Positions 26,862 through 38,689 are shown, counted from the stretch's first letter. The stretch: DNA of 64,000 nt from Sphingomonas vulcanisoli (GCF_011761305.1 NZ_JAAOZC010000001.1:124001-188000), one strand, 5' to 3'. A program made the numbers and translations. Notes: generated by a model not told the origin, from the sequence alone.

Positions 26862-28222
26862 GCAGGCGCGCACGTTTCCTGCTGATGCCGCTCGCGGCGC
26901 TGATCGCGGCGACGCCCTGCATGGCGCAGACCCCCGCGCCGCCGCCGGCGCCCGTTGCGGCCGCGCCGCTGCGCGTGGATATCACCGGCGGCATCTCGCA
27001 GCCGATGCCGATCGCTATTCCCGCGATGCCGACGCCCGCGCAGGCGGATACGGCGGCGGGCAGCACCGATAAGCTCGGCGCGCAGGTGTCCGACGTGATC
27101 AGCAATGATCTCAAGGGGTCGGGCCTGTTCACGCCTTTGCCTAAGGGCGCGCTCCATGCGGTCAGTTTCCCGCAGGTCACCGCCCCCGATTATCCCATTT
27201 GGCTGACGACGGGCGCGCAGGCGCTGGTGCAGGGCTTCGTCCAGGCCAATGGCGACGGCAAGCTGACGGTCGGCTGCTATCTCTACGATGTCTTTCAAAA
27301 GACCGAGCTCACCCGCCAAGGCTTCGTCGTCGCGCCCGCCGATTGGCGCCGCGCCGCGCACAAATGTGCCGACACGATTTACACGCGGCTGACCGGCGAG
27401 GGCCCCTATTTCGATAGCCAGGTCACCTATGTTTCCGAGACCGGGCCCAAGCAGCATCGCATCAAGCGGCTGGCGATCATGGACCAGGATGGTGCCAACC
27501 ACCGCTTCATCACCAACGGCCAGAGCCTGGTGCTGACGCCGCGCTTCGCGCCCAACCGCCAGACGATAGTGTTCATGTCGTTCGAGAACGACCAGCCGCG
27601 CGTCTATGTCTATGATGTCGGATCGGGGCGGAAGCGGCTGATCGTCAACGAGCCTTACACGACCTTCGCGCCGCGCTTCTCGCCCGATGGCCGATACATC
27701 CTCTTCTCGATGATCGTGAACGGCAATTGCGATATCTATCGCGTCGCGGCGGGCGGCGGCAGCCCGACGCGGCTCACCACCTCGCCCGGCATCGATACCG
27801 GCGGCAGCTATTCACCGGACGGCAGCAAGATCGTGTTCGAGAGCGATCGGTCGGGCGGGCAACAGATCTATGTGATGAACGCGGACGGATCGAACCAGCA
27901 CCGCATCAGCTTCGGCGGCGGCCGTCATGCCACGCCGGTGTGGAGCCCGCGCGGCGATCTCATCGCCTTCACGCAGGTCAGCGGCAAGTTCGATATCGGC
28001 GTGATGGCGCCCGATGGATCAGGCGAGAAGATCCTCTCCAACGGCTGGCAGGACGAGGGGCCGACCTGGTCACCCAACGGCCGCGTGCTGATGTTCTTCC
28101 GCACCGGCCAGGGCAGCGGCAAGGCCGATCTTTGGTCGGTGGACCTCACCGGGGTCAACGAACATGCTATTCCGACCCCGCTCGATGGGTCCGATCCCGC
28201 CTGGGGGCCGTTGCTCCCGTAA
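26858..28222 (+). CDS. tolB: Periplasmic beta-propeller protein TolB
   Basis: A 454-residue periplasmic protein. Signal peptide about 1-24 (...TPCMAQ), N-terminal D1 domain (about 45-190), then a six-bladed beta-propeller built of the PD40-type repeats typical of TolB (APRFSPDGRYILFSM, GGSYSPDGSKIVFESDRSGGQQIYVMN, TPVWSPRGDLIAFTQ, GPTWSPNGRVLMFFR). TolB binds Pal and TolA. It follows tolA by ATGA overlap. Confidence 0.96.
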   Translation: MSRRARFLLMPLAALIAATPCMAQTPAPPPAPVAAAPLRVDITGGISQPMPIAIPAMPTPAQADTAAGSTDKLGAQVSDVISNDLKGSGLFTPLPKGALHAVSFPQVTAPDYPIWLTTGAQALVQGFVQANGDGKLTVGCYLYDVFQKTELTRQGFVVAPADWRRAAHKCADTIYTRLTGEGPYFDSQVTYVSETGPKQHRIKRLAIMDQDGANHRFITNGQSLVLTPRFAPNRQTIVFMSFENDQPRVYVYDVGSGRKRLIVNEPYTTFAPRFSPDGRYILFSMIVNGNCDIYRVAAGGGSPTRLTTSPGIDTGGSYSPDGSKIVFESDRSGGQQIYVMNADGSNQHRISFGGGRHATPVWSPRGDLIAFTQVSGKFDIGVMAPDGSGEKILSNGWQDEGPTWSPNGRVLMFFRTGQGSGKADLWSVDLTGVNEHAIPTPLDGSDPAWGPLLP

Positions 28223-28246
28223 GTATCTACCAAGAAGGAGACGACC

Positions 28247-28771
28247 ATGCGCAACACAAAACCGGCCCTGATGATGACCGCGGCGTTGCTGGCGCTCGCC
28301 GCCTGCCACAAGACGCCGAAGCCCGCCGATCTGCCCCCGCCACCGCCGAGCAGCACCCCCGCACCGAGCTCGGGCATGTCGAGCGGTACTGTCGGCAACG
28401 GCGTGCTTCCCGGATCGCGCGCGGACTTTATCGCGCAGGCGGGATCGGACACGGTCCACTTCGCCACCGACAGTTCGGACGTGGATAGCGAGGCGCAATC
28501 GATCCTCACCGCGCAGATCGCCTGGCTCAGGAAGAATCCCGGTGTGCGCGTCACGGTCGAGGGCCATTGCGACGAGCGCGGCACCCGGGAATATAATCTC
28601 GCGCTGGGCGACCGCCGCGCCAATTCGGCCAAGAACTTCCTCGTAAACGGCGGCATCGACGCCGGGCGGATCACGATCATTAGCTACGGCAAGGAACGCC
28701 CGATCGCGACCGGATCGGACGAAAGCGCCTGGGCGCAGAACCGCCGCGCGGTGACGGTGGTGCCGCAGTAA
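28247..28771 (+). CDS. pal: Peptidoglycan-associated lipoprotein
   Basis: Outer-membrane lipoprotein of 174 residues, last gene of the tol cluster. The lipobox LLALAAC gives lipidated Cys20. A Pro/Ser linker is followed by the OmpA-like peptidoglycan-binding domain with the family pattern GHCDERGTREYNLALGDRRAN. Preceded by AGGAG and 24 bp after tolB. cpoB, which often follows pal, is instead at 34202-35158 on the other strand. Confidence 0.96.
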   Translation: MRNTKPALMMTAALLALAACHKTPKPADLPPPPPSSTPAPSSGMSSGTVGNGVLPGSRADFIAQAGSDTVHFATDSSDVDSEAQSILTAQIAWLRKNPGVRVTVEGHCDERGTREYNLALGDRRANSAKNFLVNGGIDAGRITIISYGKERPIATGSDESAWAQNRRAVTVVPQ

Positions 28772-28788
28772 GGCGACAAACATTTCGA

Positions 28789-28846
28789 CCCGTTTGTGTC
28801 GAGCGAAGTCGAGACACGTCCCTCGACTTCGCTCGGGACGAGCGGT
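28789..28846. repeat. Intergenic palindromic repeat, family B copy 2
   Basis: Inverted repeat with arms containing GTCGAGCGAAGTCGAGACAC and CCTCGACTTCGCTCGGGACG, just after pal. It is the same family as 4952-5033. It marks the junction between the Tol-Pal operon and the minus-strand block, and may terminate both converging transcripts. Confidence 0.8.
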
Positions 28847-28861
28847 TAGGAATTCGGCGCG

Positions 28862-29515
28862 CTACGCCTCAGCCGCCGCCTTATTCAAATGCCCGCGGCT
28901 GACCTGCCAATAGAGCATCACGCTCATCAGCGCGGCATAGAAGCACCACACCGACGCAAAGGCATAAGCGCGCACCAGCTGCACGATCGACAGCGCGACG
29001 ATGTTGAGCACGCCATACCAGCGGACCGTCTTGTAGCTGGAGAGCAGAAGAGAGCCGCAGGTCGCGGCGATGTAGAGCAGGGAAATGAAAAGGCTGCCGG
29101 TCATCACGTTTCGATAGGCGATCGCGTCATGATCGACGAAGGTGTGCAGCGGCAGGAAGATCAGCCCGTAAGCATCCCACGCCGCCGCCACGCCGCCGAT
29201 CGCGGTCAGCCCCCACATCAGGTTCCGCCGCCAGCCGTCCGGCTCGAGCACCGTCACCGCCAGCGGCATCAGGAAGGGCAACAGCCCCTGGGCGTAGAGC
29301 GTGAACAGGAAAGCGGCATGATCCCGCCCGATCGTGCCGATCCGCCCTTCCATGCCAAGCCACACCAGCCCTTCGGTGAACTGATGCAACGCGAACAGCA
29401 TCGGCATCGCGGCGAACAGCAACGCGCGGGGTGCAGGGGTGTGGCGCAGTGTAGCAACGCCGATCGTGGCGATGATCGCAGACGAGGTGAAGCTGGCGGT
29501 TGGTGAATAGCACAT
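28862..29515 (-). CDS. DUF6629-like integral membrane protein
   Basis: A 217-residue protein with about six to seven hydrophobic segments. The N terminus MCYSPTASFTSS and the HQFTEGLVWLG segment are those I associate with the DUF6629 membrane family (family name from memory, not searched). Function is unknown. It is a minus-strand gene between pal and a GGDEF gene, starting at ATG 29515. Confidence 0.75.
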   Translation of the reverse strand: MCYSPTASFTSSAIIATIGVATLRHTPAPRALLFAAMPMLFALHQFTEGLVWLGMEGRIGTIGRDHAAFLFTLYAQGLLPFLMPLAVTVLEPDGWRRNLMWGLTAIGGVAAAWDAYGLIFLPLHTFVDHDAIAYRNVMTGSLFISLLYIAATCGSLLLSSYKTVRWYGVLNIVALSIVQLVRAYAFASVWCFYAALMSVMLYWQVSRGHLNKAAAEA

Positions 29516-29601
29516 CGGTCGGTCTCCGCCGGTTTTCCGTGCTTTGGCAAGGGCGGCGGGCGATGGCCAGCGGCGATTTGCTAGGCTCTTCCGTCCGGCG
29601 G

Positions 29602-30789
29602 CTACGAGACCGCCGGCTTGGCGGGATCTACTGGAGACGCGGAATCCGGATGAATGGGCATATGATCCAGGATCGCGCGGTTGCGGCCCAGTTCCTTGGC
29701 GCGAAACAGAGCGCGGTCGGCACGCTCCAGCGCATCGCGCAGATCGAGCGTAGATGCGGTGATCTCGGCCACGCCGAAGCTCGCCGTGATCAGCGGCAGG
29801 GTCCCGTCGGCATCGCTGTTCACGCTGATGATCTGGCGAAGATGCTCGATGCGTTCGTGCAGCGCGGCACCGCTGACGCCGATCGCGAGCAGGGCGAATT
29901 CCTCGCCGCCGAGCCGTGCGAGCAGATCGCAGGGCCGCGCCGCGCTGGCCAACTGCTTCGAAAAAGCGATCAGCACCTGATCGCCGGTGCTATGGCCGAA
30001 GCGATCGTTGATGCTTTTGAAGGCATCGATATCGGCGATCACCACGCCCGCTTGGATCGGCCCGTCCGAACGGCGCAGACGGGTGAGCAGATGGGGTGCC
30101 GCTTCGTTGAAGCCGCGGCGATTCCAGATGCCGGTCAGCGGATCGGTACGCGCCAGCCGTTCGAGCGCGATGACCAGATCCTGGAAAAGCAGCAGCATCG
30201 TACCCAGGCCCAGCGCGGCATAGATCAGCGTGCAGGCCAGCGGCAGCGCCATGCCTATGAGACGGGCCTCGCCCGTTACGCCGAGATAATCGGCCACGAC
30301 ATTGCCCACCGCGAAGGCCAGCAGCAATCCGCTCGCGATCCAATCGAGCAGATCGGCGCGATGCACGCGCGGCCCTACTGCGATCGCGCTAAGCGCCAGC
30401 CCCAGCGAAACGAGCAAGGGCGCCCCAATCCGCAATAGCATAGGCTGGCCGGTGAAGAGATCGGCGAGCAGGCCGGTGGTCACGGCGATCACCGCCCAGA
30501 TTGTGGTCAGGATCATGCCGCGATCGGTGCGCTTTGCGCGCAGGCGCAGGCCCTGGACGAACAGCAGCGCCGCCGCGAGCCAGCAAAGCCCCGGTCCCAC
30601 CCCCGGCACCGACGCTACACCCACCAAGGTCAACGCCAGGCCATCCAGCCCCCAGCCGGCGGCGATGATCAAAAAGGCGAAGCTCCACATCCGCGCGTGA
30701 GGGGCTTCGCGCCGCCTGCGCCAGATACGGTAAATCGCTCCGGAAAAGAGCAAGCATATAAAAAAAGGAATGCCGGCGAGGAACGGCAC
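29602..30789 (-). CDS. Membrane diguanylate cyclase (GGDEF) with I-site
   Basis: A 395-residue protein with about six membrane helices in the first 205 residues, forming a MASE-like sensor, followed by a GGDEF domain (about 210-375). The catalytic signature is GGEEF, and the allosteric RxxD inhibitory site is present as RPCD exactly five residues before it, so the cyclase should be feedback-inhibited by c-di-GMP. The start is GTG 30789, just below an AT-rich 220-bp intergenic region. No EAL domain is attached. Confidence 0.9.
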   Translation of the reverse strand: MPFLAGIPFFICLLFSGAIYRIWRRRREAPHARMWSFAFLIIAAGWGLDGLALTLVGVASVPGVGPGLCWLAAALLFVQGLRLRAKRTDRGMILTTIWAVIAVTTGLLADLFTGQPMLLRIGAPLLVSLGLALSAIAVGPRVHRADLLDWIASGLLLAFAVGNVVADYLGVTGEARLIGMALPLACTLIYAALGLGTMLLLFQDLVIALERLARTDPLTGIWNRRGFNEAAPHLLTRLRRSDGPIQAGVVIADIDAFKSINDRFGHSTGDQVLIAFSKQLASAARPCDLLARLGGEEFALLAIGVSGAALHERIEHLRQIISVNSDADGTLPLITASFGVAEITASTLDLRDALERADRALFRAKELGRNRAILDHMPIHPDSASPVDPAKPAVS

Positions 30790-31011
30790 GTAAGCCCCCA
30801 GAACAAACGAGCCGTCGCTCGATATCCTTATCGGAAGCCTAACGAAATTTTCGTCAAGTATTATTCATAGTTAACGGAAATCAAGCAAGCAATATTAAGG
30901 ATAATCCGGCCTTAATTTTTATAATTATCCGCCTGACGAAGACTCGTCACGCCCTAGGACGACCCAAGTCAAGGCAGTTGAGGAGTGCGGACGGTCCGCT
31001 ATCCCCGAACG
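30790..31011. other. AT-rich intergenic region between ftsH and the GGDEF gene
   Basis: A 222-bp region noticeably AT-richer than its surroundings (for example GTATTATTCATAGTTAACGG and TTAATTTTTATAATTATCCG). It lies downstream of ftsH and upstream of the GGDEF gene, so it should contain the latter's promoter. I see no clear hairpin terminator or riboswitch-like structure. Confidence 0.5.
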
Positions 31012-32982
<1,971 letters not shown>

Positions 32983-33005
32983 GCAGAATCCGCCTTCCGT
33001 GGCCC

Positions 33006-33035
33006 ATTATGTAGGAGGAGAGAGGTTAATGGCAA
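33006..33035 (-). promoter_or_regulatory. Candidate housekeeping promoter of ftsH
   Basis: On the minus strand, TTGCCA (33030-33035), 18 bases, CATAAT (33006-33011). This resembles a sigma-70 -35/-10 pair. It lies 23 bp upstream of the ftsH ATG at 32982. It is a pattern match only. Confidence 0.4.
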
Positions 33036-33102
33036 TGGAATGCACCCCTCCGACCGTGAGATTGAGGGATTTCGTCACACTTTGTTGTATTTGCCCCCCA
33101 AA

Positions 33103-33214
33103 TCCTCCCCCGCCAGGGGAAGGCGCCGGAGGGGGAGGACGGCGGCGAATCGTCGAGGACATTCCTGACCTCCTCTTCCGTCAGCTACGCTGACACCTCC
33201 TCCTGGCGGGGGAG
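33103..33214. repeat. Long intergenic inverted repeat, family D copy 2
   Basis: The outer arms are TCCTCCCCCGCCAGGGGAAG and CCTCCTCCTGGCGGGGGAGA, with inner GGCGCCGGAGGGGGAGG and CTCTTCCGTCAGCTACGCTG. It lies between tilS and ftsH and is related to 12931-13051. It probably separates the two transcripts. Confidence 0.78.
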
Positions 33215-33216
33215 AA

Positions 33217-34170
33217 TCAAGGAACCCGATGCGATTTCGCTTTCGTGAAACGCCAGCGCGCGCCGGGCGCGACGCGGACGCCGGCGAGGGTGGAGACTGC
33301 GCCGCCCGCAACACGATCGATCAGGCGATCGAGTTCGTCACCGCGCTTGGGTCGGGTGCCAAGCCTGGCGAACGCAGTAAGCACGAGGCGGCGGAGGAAC
33401 TCGCGGGGCAGATCTTCGACGTCGATCGATACGCTCGCGGCATCCTGATGCAGCCGCTCGGCGGCCAGCCGTGCGCAGGCCCAGGCGAGTGCCTCCTCGG
33501 CCTCGGCGAGATGATCGGCGGAGGCGGCGAGGCGCTTGGGATCGGGCCAGCCCACCTCCAGCAGCGCGCGCGCCGTGGTGCGATCGAAGCGCGGGTTGTG
33601 GTTGGAAGGATCATCGATCGCGGTGATCCCCGCGGCCGCCACGATCGCCGCCAGTTCCTTGCGCCGCCAGCTGAGCAAGGGACGGATCAAAGTCGCGCGA
33701 TCCAGTGCGCGCCGCGCCGGCATCCCCGAAAGCCCGCCGATGCCGCTGCCCCGCGCCAACCGCATCAAGACCGTCTCGGCCTGATCGTCGAGCTGATGGC
33801 CAGTGGCGATCGCCACCGCGCCCTCGCGTTCGGCCCAGCTCGCCAAGGCGCGATAGCGGGCGTCGCGCGCCGCCGCCTGCGGCCCCGCGGGATCGTCCGC
33901 CACCGTGACGGTGAGGATCGCGTGCGGCACGCCGAGATCGGCGCAGAGCAGGCCGACCAAGTCCGCCTCGGCGCGCGCCTCGGGGCGCAGGCCGTGATCG
34001 ACCGTGGCGGCGATGATCGATCCGGGCCGCGCGGCGTGGGCGAGCAGCAGTAATGCTAGGCTATCCGGGCCGCCCGACACTGCCAGCGCGAGCGTACCCT
34101 CGGAAGCTAGGGCATCGAGGTCGGCAGCGAAGCGCGCTACCTTGGCAGCCTCGATGGCTACGCCCTCCAC
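33217..34170 (-). CDS. tilS: tRNA(Ile)-lysidine synthase
   Basis: Modifies C34 of tRNA-Ile(CAU) to lysidine so that it reads AUA. It is an N-type ATP pyrophosphatase with PP-loop SGGPDS near residues 33-38 and a following ATVDHGLRPEAR and ATGHQLDDQAETVLMRL, all diagnostic. The 317 residues make this the shorter TilS form without the long C-terminal extension. It starts at GTG 34170, with 31 bp separating it from cpoB upstream on the same strand. Confidence 0.93.
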   Translation of the reverse strand: MEGVAIEAAKVARFAADLDALASEGTLALAVSGGPDSLALLLLAHAARPGSIIAATVDHGLRPEARAEADLVGLLCADLGVPHAILTVTVADDPAGPQAAARDARYRALASWAEREGAVAIATGHQLDDQAETVLMRLARGSGIGGLSGMPARRALDRATLIRPLLSWRRKELAAIVAAAGITAIDDPSNHNPRFDRTTARALLEVGWPDPKRLAASADHLAEAEEALAWACARLAAERLHQDAASVSIDVEDLPREFLRRLVLTAFARLGTRPKRGDELDRLIDRVAGGAVSTLAGVRVAPGARWRFTKAKSHRVP

Positions 34171-34201
34171 ATATCACCGAAGAGGGAAAAGTCCCCCTGC
34201 C

Positions 34202-35158
34202 TCACTTGCAGGCAGCCGCCTTCTTCGCGGCGGGGAGCTTGGCCTTGATCCCGTCCGACATTGTCGCGCCATAGACATCCTCCAGCTCGCCGAACGCGCG
34301 GCAGGCGTTGTCGGTCTTCTTGAGCTGGGTCAGCGAGACGCCGAGATAGAACAGGCTGTCCGGCGCGCGCTCGCCATGCGGATCGCTTTGGTAATTGGCG
34401 AGGAAGGTCTGTGCGGCGGTGGCGGGCTTGCCTTCGTCGAGCTGCGCGCGGCCGAGCAGATTGCGCGCATAGCTGGCGCGCTTGTGCTTGGGATATTTCT
34501 TGGCGACGTCGGCCAGCGTCACCTCGGCGTCGGCATATTTCTTGTCGGCCCAAAGCTTATATCCCGCCATATAGGCGTCCTCGGCTGGGTCGCCGTTTGC
34601 AGAGACGGGGGCGGTATCCTCCTTCACAGGCTTGGCGGGCTTGTCCGTGGCGATCGCCTTGACGGGCTTGGCATCCGGCACGGGCGCATCGGCATCCGCC
34701 GGGACAAGCTTGGCGGGTTTGCCTCTGGGCTTGATCGGCGCGGCATCGGCCACGGGCGCAGGGGCGGGCGGGGCGGCATTGGCCTCCAGCGCCTTCAGCC
34801 GCGTGTCGAACTCGCTGCGATCCCGGGCCGCCTGTTCGGAGACGATCTGCAGCCGATGCTGCAATTCCTCATTCTGCGCGGTGGTCTGCGACAGCGCCTT
34901 CTCCAGCGCATCGACGCGCCCGGTGAGTTCGTTCAGCGGCGCGCCCGCGGGCGATCCGGCGCTTTGCGGCGCGGCCTGCGGCGCCTGGATTTCGGGCTCG
35001 AAAAAGGCCGGGCTACCGCCGGGGAAGACCTTGCGCTGGACCGCCTTCATCTCCTTCTCCAGCTTGTCGACGCGCTGCGGCACGCTCGGCGCAGGATCGG
35101 CCAAGGCGGGCGCGGCGGCCGTGGAGAGGAGCAGGGCAAGGGCCAGACGGAGCTTCAT
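34202..35158 (-). CDS. cpoB: Cell division coordinator CpoB (YbgF)
   Basis: A periplasmic protein of about 318 residues. Signal peptide (about 1-21, ...APALADP), a coiled-coil trimerisation segment (about 25-50 and 70-125), a Pro/Ala/Lys-rich linker, and C-terminal TPR repeats (about 200-318: AYMAGYKLWADKKYADAEVTL, KRASYARNLLGRAQLDEGKPATAA). CpoB links Tol-Pal constriction to peptidoglycan synthesis. I placed the start at ATG 35158 because the signal peptide begins there; the frame is open to 35260. It is transcribed with tilS, away from pal. Confidence 0.92.
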   Translation of the reverse strand: MKLRLALALLLSTAAAPALADPAPSVPQRVDKLEKEMKAVQRKVFPGGSPAFFEPEIQAPQAAPQSAGSPAGAPLNELTGRVDALEKALSQTTAQNEELQHRLQIVSEQAARDRSEFDTRLKALEANAAPPAPAPVADAAPIKPRGKPAKLVPADADAPVPDAKPVKAIATDKPAKPVKEDTAPVSANGDPAEDAYMAGYKLWADKKYADAEVTLADVAKKYPKHKRASYARNLLGRAQLDEGKPATAAQTFLANYQSDPHGERAPDSLFYLGVSLTQLKKTDNACRAFGELEDVYGATMSDGIKAKLPAAKKAAACK

Positions 35159-35256
35159 GCAAAGGCTTTCATGGGTGCGGTTCGCATAAGCATAGCGCAG
35201 CGTGAATCGCCAATGAACCCCACCATCTCGTAGAGGGCAAAGCGGCGCCGCCAGGC

Positions 35257-36177
35257 TCAACCGAGCGAAGTATCGCCGAGGTGCGTGGCGATGAGGTCGC
35301 GGAACCAGCGGTGATCGGCATCGCCATCACGCCGCTTGTGCCACGCCAGCACGACCGTCACCTCCCGTTCGGGCACAATTCCCTCAATGATGTGGAGGGG
35401 AAGCGTGGGGATGAGCAAATCTATCAGCCGACGCGGAACGATCGCCACCGTCCCGGTCATAAGGGCCAGCAGAGGAAGCGTCGTCAGTTGCTGCACGACG
35501 GCAAGCGTGGGGCTCGGCACGGTGAGCGGCATCGTCCCCCTCAAGTCTTTGGGAAGCAATGGATCGTTGTTGCCGAACAATATGCTCGGCGTATCGCTCA
35601 TATCCTTGGGCGGCGATGCACCGTCTGCGGAGAGCGGGTGACCCTTTGCAACCACCGCGACGAAATCATCGTCAAAGAGCCGCATGATCCCCGTTGCGTC
35701 CCTTAGCTGCTGCGACAGCATGAAATCCGGAGTCATCGCGAAATCGATATCGGCGCGGTCGTCCATTAGCGCATCGGGAACGAGGTCGACGAAGCGCATA
35801 CTGACGCCGGGGGCTTGCGCTCGCAATGTGTCAACGAGCGCTGGAACGAGCAGCATCGGGCAATAATCGGTGCCGGCAATGATGAATTGCCGCCGGCTTT
35901 TGGCGGGATCGAATATCCGGGCCTGCCAAAGCTGGTCCAGGCTTTCGCAGATCTGGGCGACGGGATCGAGCAGCTCTTCGCCCCTTTTGGTGAGGGCAAG
36001 ACCGCGACCGGATCGCACCAGCAACTCATCGCCCAAAATCGCCCTGAGCTGGATCAGCGACTTGCTGACGGCGGGCTGAGTAAGCCCCAGGCTGCGCGCC
36101 GCAACCGTGACGTTTCGTTCCCGCAGCAACGCCAGAAGAACGGGAAGAAGATTCTGGTTGATCGAGCGCAGGGACAT
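35257..36177 (-). CDS. LysR-family transcriptional regulator
   Basis: A 306-residue regulator. The helix-turn-helix is LRERNVTVAARSLGLTQPAVSKSLIQLRAILGDELLVR (about residues 19-56), followed by an effector-binding domain of the NodD/PbpR-like type. It is divergent from a TonB-dependent receptor and an SDR dehydrogenase gene, which are its likely targets. The ligand is unknown. ATG at 36177. Confidence 0.9.
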   Translation of the reverse strand: MSLRSINQNLLPVLLALLRERNVTVAARSLGLTQPAVSKSLIQLRAILGDELLVRSGRGLALTKRGEELLDPVAQICESLDQLWQARIFDPAKSRRQFIIAGTDYCPMLLVPALVDTLRAQAPGVSMRFVDLVPDALMDDRADIDFAMTPDFMLSQQLRDATGIMRLFDDDFVAVVAKGHPLSADGASPPKDMSDTPSILFGNNDPLLPKDLRGTMPLTVPSPTLAVVQQLTTLPLLALMTGTVAIVPRRLIDLLIPTLPLHIIEGIVPEREVTVVLAWHKRRDGDADHRWFRDLIATHLGDTSLG

Positions 36178-36366
36178 GCGGGCCGCTTATGCCGGGCGTT
36201 CGCCCATTTCCAGCAGGAATACCAAACATAGCAAGTTGTCATTTGTTCTTATCGCCAGGTCTAGGCACAGCTTGCAACTGCAACGCTTGATAGTGCCAGA
36301 AATCGGCACGGGGGCGATGCAATTTCGAGCTGACGATAAGCCAGCCGTGCAAAGGGGAGTATGATC
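36178..36366. promoter_or_regulatory. Divergent control region LysR / TonB receptor
   Basis: About 190 bp between the LysR start and the TonB receptor start, including a GGGGAG Shine-Dalgarno at 36354-36359. It should contain both promoters and the LysR binding site. No unambiguous T-N11-A dyad could be picked out by eye. Confidence 0.45.
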
Positions 36367-38634
36367 ATGATCAAGGCTTGCGGCAGCTCGGTTTCATCGC
36401 GTTCCGTTTCGCTGCGATGGGCGTTCATCGCCTGCGGCGCTCTGACGTGCGTCGGCGGAACCGCCGCGATCGCGCAGGCAAGCCAGGCGCCCACCGCCGC
36501 CGCCGCCGATCCGTCCCCGGTCATCGCGGACATCATTGTCACCGCGCAGAAGCGCAGCGAGAATGTGCAGAACGTTCCGATCGCGATCGCTGCGTTCAGC
36601 GCCAGCACGTTGAAGGCGAACAATGTCGCCGGTCTATCCGATCTGGTGAATGTGACCCCTGGGCTGATCTACTCCTTCCAGGCGCAAAGCGGCTCGCCCT
36701 TCCTGCGCGGTGTCGGCAACGCCCAGACCTTCGCGGGTGCCGAGGCGGAGGTACAGACCTATATCGACAACGTTTATTATGCCTCCGGCGGCGGCGCTTA
36801 TGCCCATTTCAATAATATCGAGCGCGTCGAGGTCGATAAGGGCCCGCAGGGCACGTTGTTCGGCCGCAACGCGACCGGCGGCGTCATCCAGATCTTCACG
36901 CGGGATCCCTCCCATACGCCGACGCTGGACGCCTCCGCCGGCTACGGAAATTTCAATTACAAGGAGGCCGACGTCTACGCCTCGACCGGCCTTGGCGAGA
37001 ACCTCGCCGGCGATATCGCGGTGCATTACGACGATCGCGACGGGTGGGGTAAAAATCTCTTCGACAATAAGGATGTTTATCAGGGCAAGAGCTTCGCCGT
37101 CCGTTCGAAGCTGCTGTTCAAGCCATCGGATGCCACGCGGATCACGCTGATCGGCGATTATGGGGTGGATCGGTCGGAACTCGGCCAGGCCTATTCGGTG
37201 ATCGGCGCGCCGTGGAGCCTGGCGCCGGGCGTACCGGCGCCGCACTCCGGTAACTTTTACGATGTCGCGACCGATTACACGCGGCCGGGCAAGAGCGAGC
37301 AATATGGCGCCAGCCTCAAGCTGGATACCAAGATCGGCGATCTCTCCTTCGTCAGCATCAGCGCTTACCGCTCGACGAAATCGACCGGCTATCTCGATGC
37401 CGACGGAACCACGACGCCGTTCCTCTACGGTTTCGACAAGCGCGACGAGCGGCAGGCCAGCCAGGAGTTCCAACTCCTGTCGTCGACCGGCGGCCGCTTC
37501 AAATGGATTGTGGGCACCTATCTTTATTACAACAAGGCGGCGGAAATGCCCGGCCTGTCCGGCATTCCCTTTCTCGGCTTCGGCGCGTCCCGCATCGATG
37601 TCCGCAGCGTGATGACCACGAAGTCGGTGGCGGGATTCGGTCAGGCGACCTATGACGTGACGCCCACCACCCACATTACGGCGGGGCTTCGCTACACGCA
37701 CGATCACCGCGCGCAGACCTCGCGCACCACCTTCCAATATGCCACCGGGCCCGGCGCGCCGCCGCCGTTCCTGGGCCTGGATGTCAACAATTATCCGAAT
37801 GCCGCGTTCAACGCGCTGACCGGCAAGATCACCGTCTCCCAGGATCTGGGGCAGCACGCGCTGGTCTATGCCAGCTACAATCGCGGCTTCAAATCGGGGA
37901 CCTTCAACAACATCATCTTCCTCGCCAATCCCGGCCCGGCGCTCGATCCGGAGCACCTCAACGCCTATGAGATCGGCACCAAGGCGGATTTCTTCGATCG
38001 GCGTGTGCGGCTGAACGTCGCTGCCTTCCTGTATGATTACAGCAATCTGCAGGTGAACATCTTCCAGAACATCAACATCGCGCTCCGGAATGCGGCAAGC
38101 TCGCGGATCAAGGGTATCGACGGCAGCATCGACTTCGCAGCGACGACCGACACGCGCTTTTCGCTCGGTTTCAGCTATCTCGATGCCAAATATGATAATT
38201 TCCCCAACGCCCCGCTGTATCTGACCAACCCGGTCACAGCCCCCAACCTCGGCGGCGGCGGTTTCGGCGGCATCAACATCTCGGCGGCGGACGCGAGCGG
38301 AAACCGGCTGCCGTTCGCGCCGAAATTCTCGGGCTTTTTCGGGGTCAATCAGCGGATTGCGCTGGGCGCGGGCAAGATCGATCTGAACGCGACGGTGAAG
38401 TACCAGTCCCGCATCTATTTCACGCCCGACAATCTTTATAGCCAGGGCGATTATGCGACGCTCGCGGCGTCGGCGAAATGGACGGCGCCGGGCGGCAAGT
38501 GGGATGTCACGCTCTGGGCGCGCAACCTGACCCAGACGCACAGCTATCAGCAATATTCGCTCTCGGCTTACGGCGTCTTTGCCTATCCGAACGAGCCGCG
38601 GAGCTATGGCGCGCGCGTCGGCGTCCATTTCTAG
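36367..38634 (+). CDS. TonB-dependent outer-membrane receptor
   Basis: A 755-residue receptor: signal peptide (about 1-36), TonB box ADIIVTAQKR, plug (about 55-175, with FLRGVGN and VEVDKGPQGTLFGRNATGGVIQI), then a beta-barrel ending VGVHF (terminal Phe). The RN-AT-GG motif and size match the sphingomonad family that imports plant- or aromatic-derived substrates. ATG 36367 is chosen over 36361 because GGGGAG at 36354-36359 lies 7 bp before it and only 1 bp before the other. It is followed, 55 bp on, by an SDR gene. Confidence 0.93.
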   Translation: MIKACGSSVSSRSVSLRWAFIACGALTCVGGTAAIAQASQAPTAAAADPSPVIADIIVTAQKRSENVQNVPIAIAAFSASTLKANNVAGLSDLVNVTPGLIYSFQAQSGSPFLRGVGNAQTFAGAEAEVQTYIDNVYYASGGGAYAHFNNIERVEVDKGPQGTLFGRNATGGVIQIFTRDPSHTPTLDASAGYGNFNYKEADVYASTGLGENLAGDIAVHYDDRDGWGKNLFDNKDVYQGKSFAVRSKLLFKPSDATRITLIGDYGVDRSELGQAYSVIGAPWSLAPGVPAPHSGNFYDVATDYTRPGKSEQYGASLKLDTKIGDLSFVSISAYRSTKSTGYLDADGTTTPFLYGFDKRDERQASQEFQLLSSTGGRFKWIVGTYLYYNKAAEMPGLSGIPFLGFGASRIDVRSVMTTKSVAGFGQATYDVTPTTHITAGLRYTHDHRAQTSRTTFQYATGPGAPPPFLGLDVNNYPNAAFNALTGKITVSQDLGQHALVYASYNRGFKSGTFNNIIFLANPGPALDPEHLNAYEIGTKADFFDRRVRLNVAAFLYDYSNLQVNIFQNINIALRNAASSRIKGIDGSIDFAATTDTRFSLGFSYLDAKYDNFPNAPLYLTNPVTAPNLGGGGFGGINISAADASGNRLPFAPKFSGFFGVNQRIALGAGKIDLNATVKYQSRIYFTPDNLYSQGDYATLAASAKWTAPGGKWDVTLWARNLTQTHSYQQYSLSAYGVFAYPNEPRSYGARVGVHF

Positions 38635-38689
38635 CGCGACGAAGGGCGATACGTTCCGAACTGATGATCCGGCCAAAAAGGATGCTTGA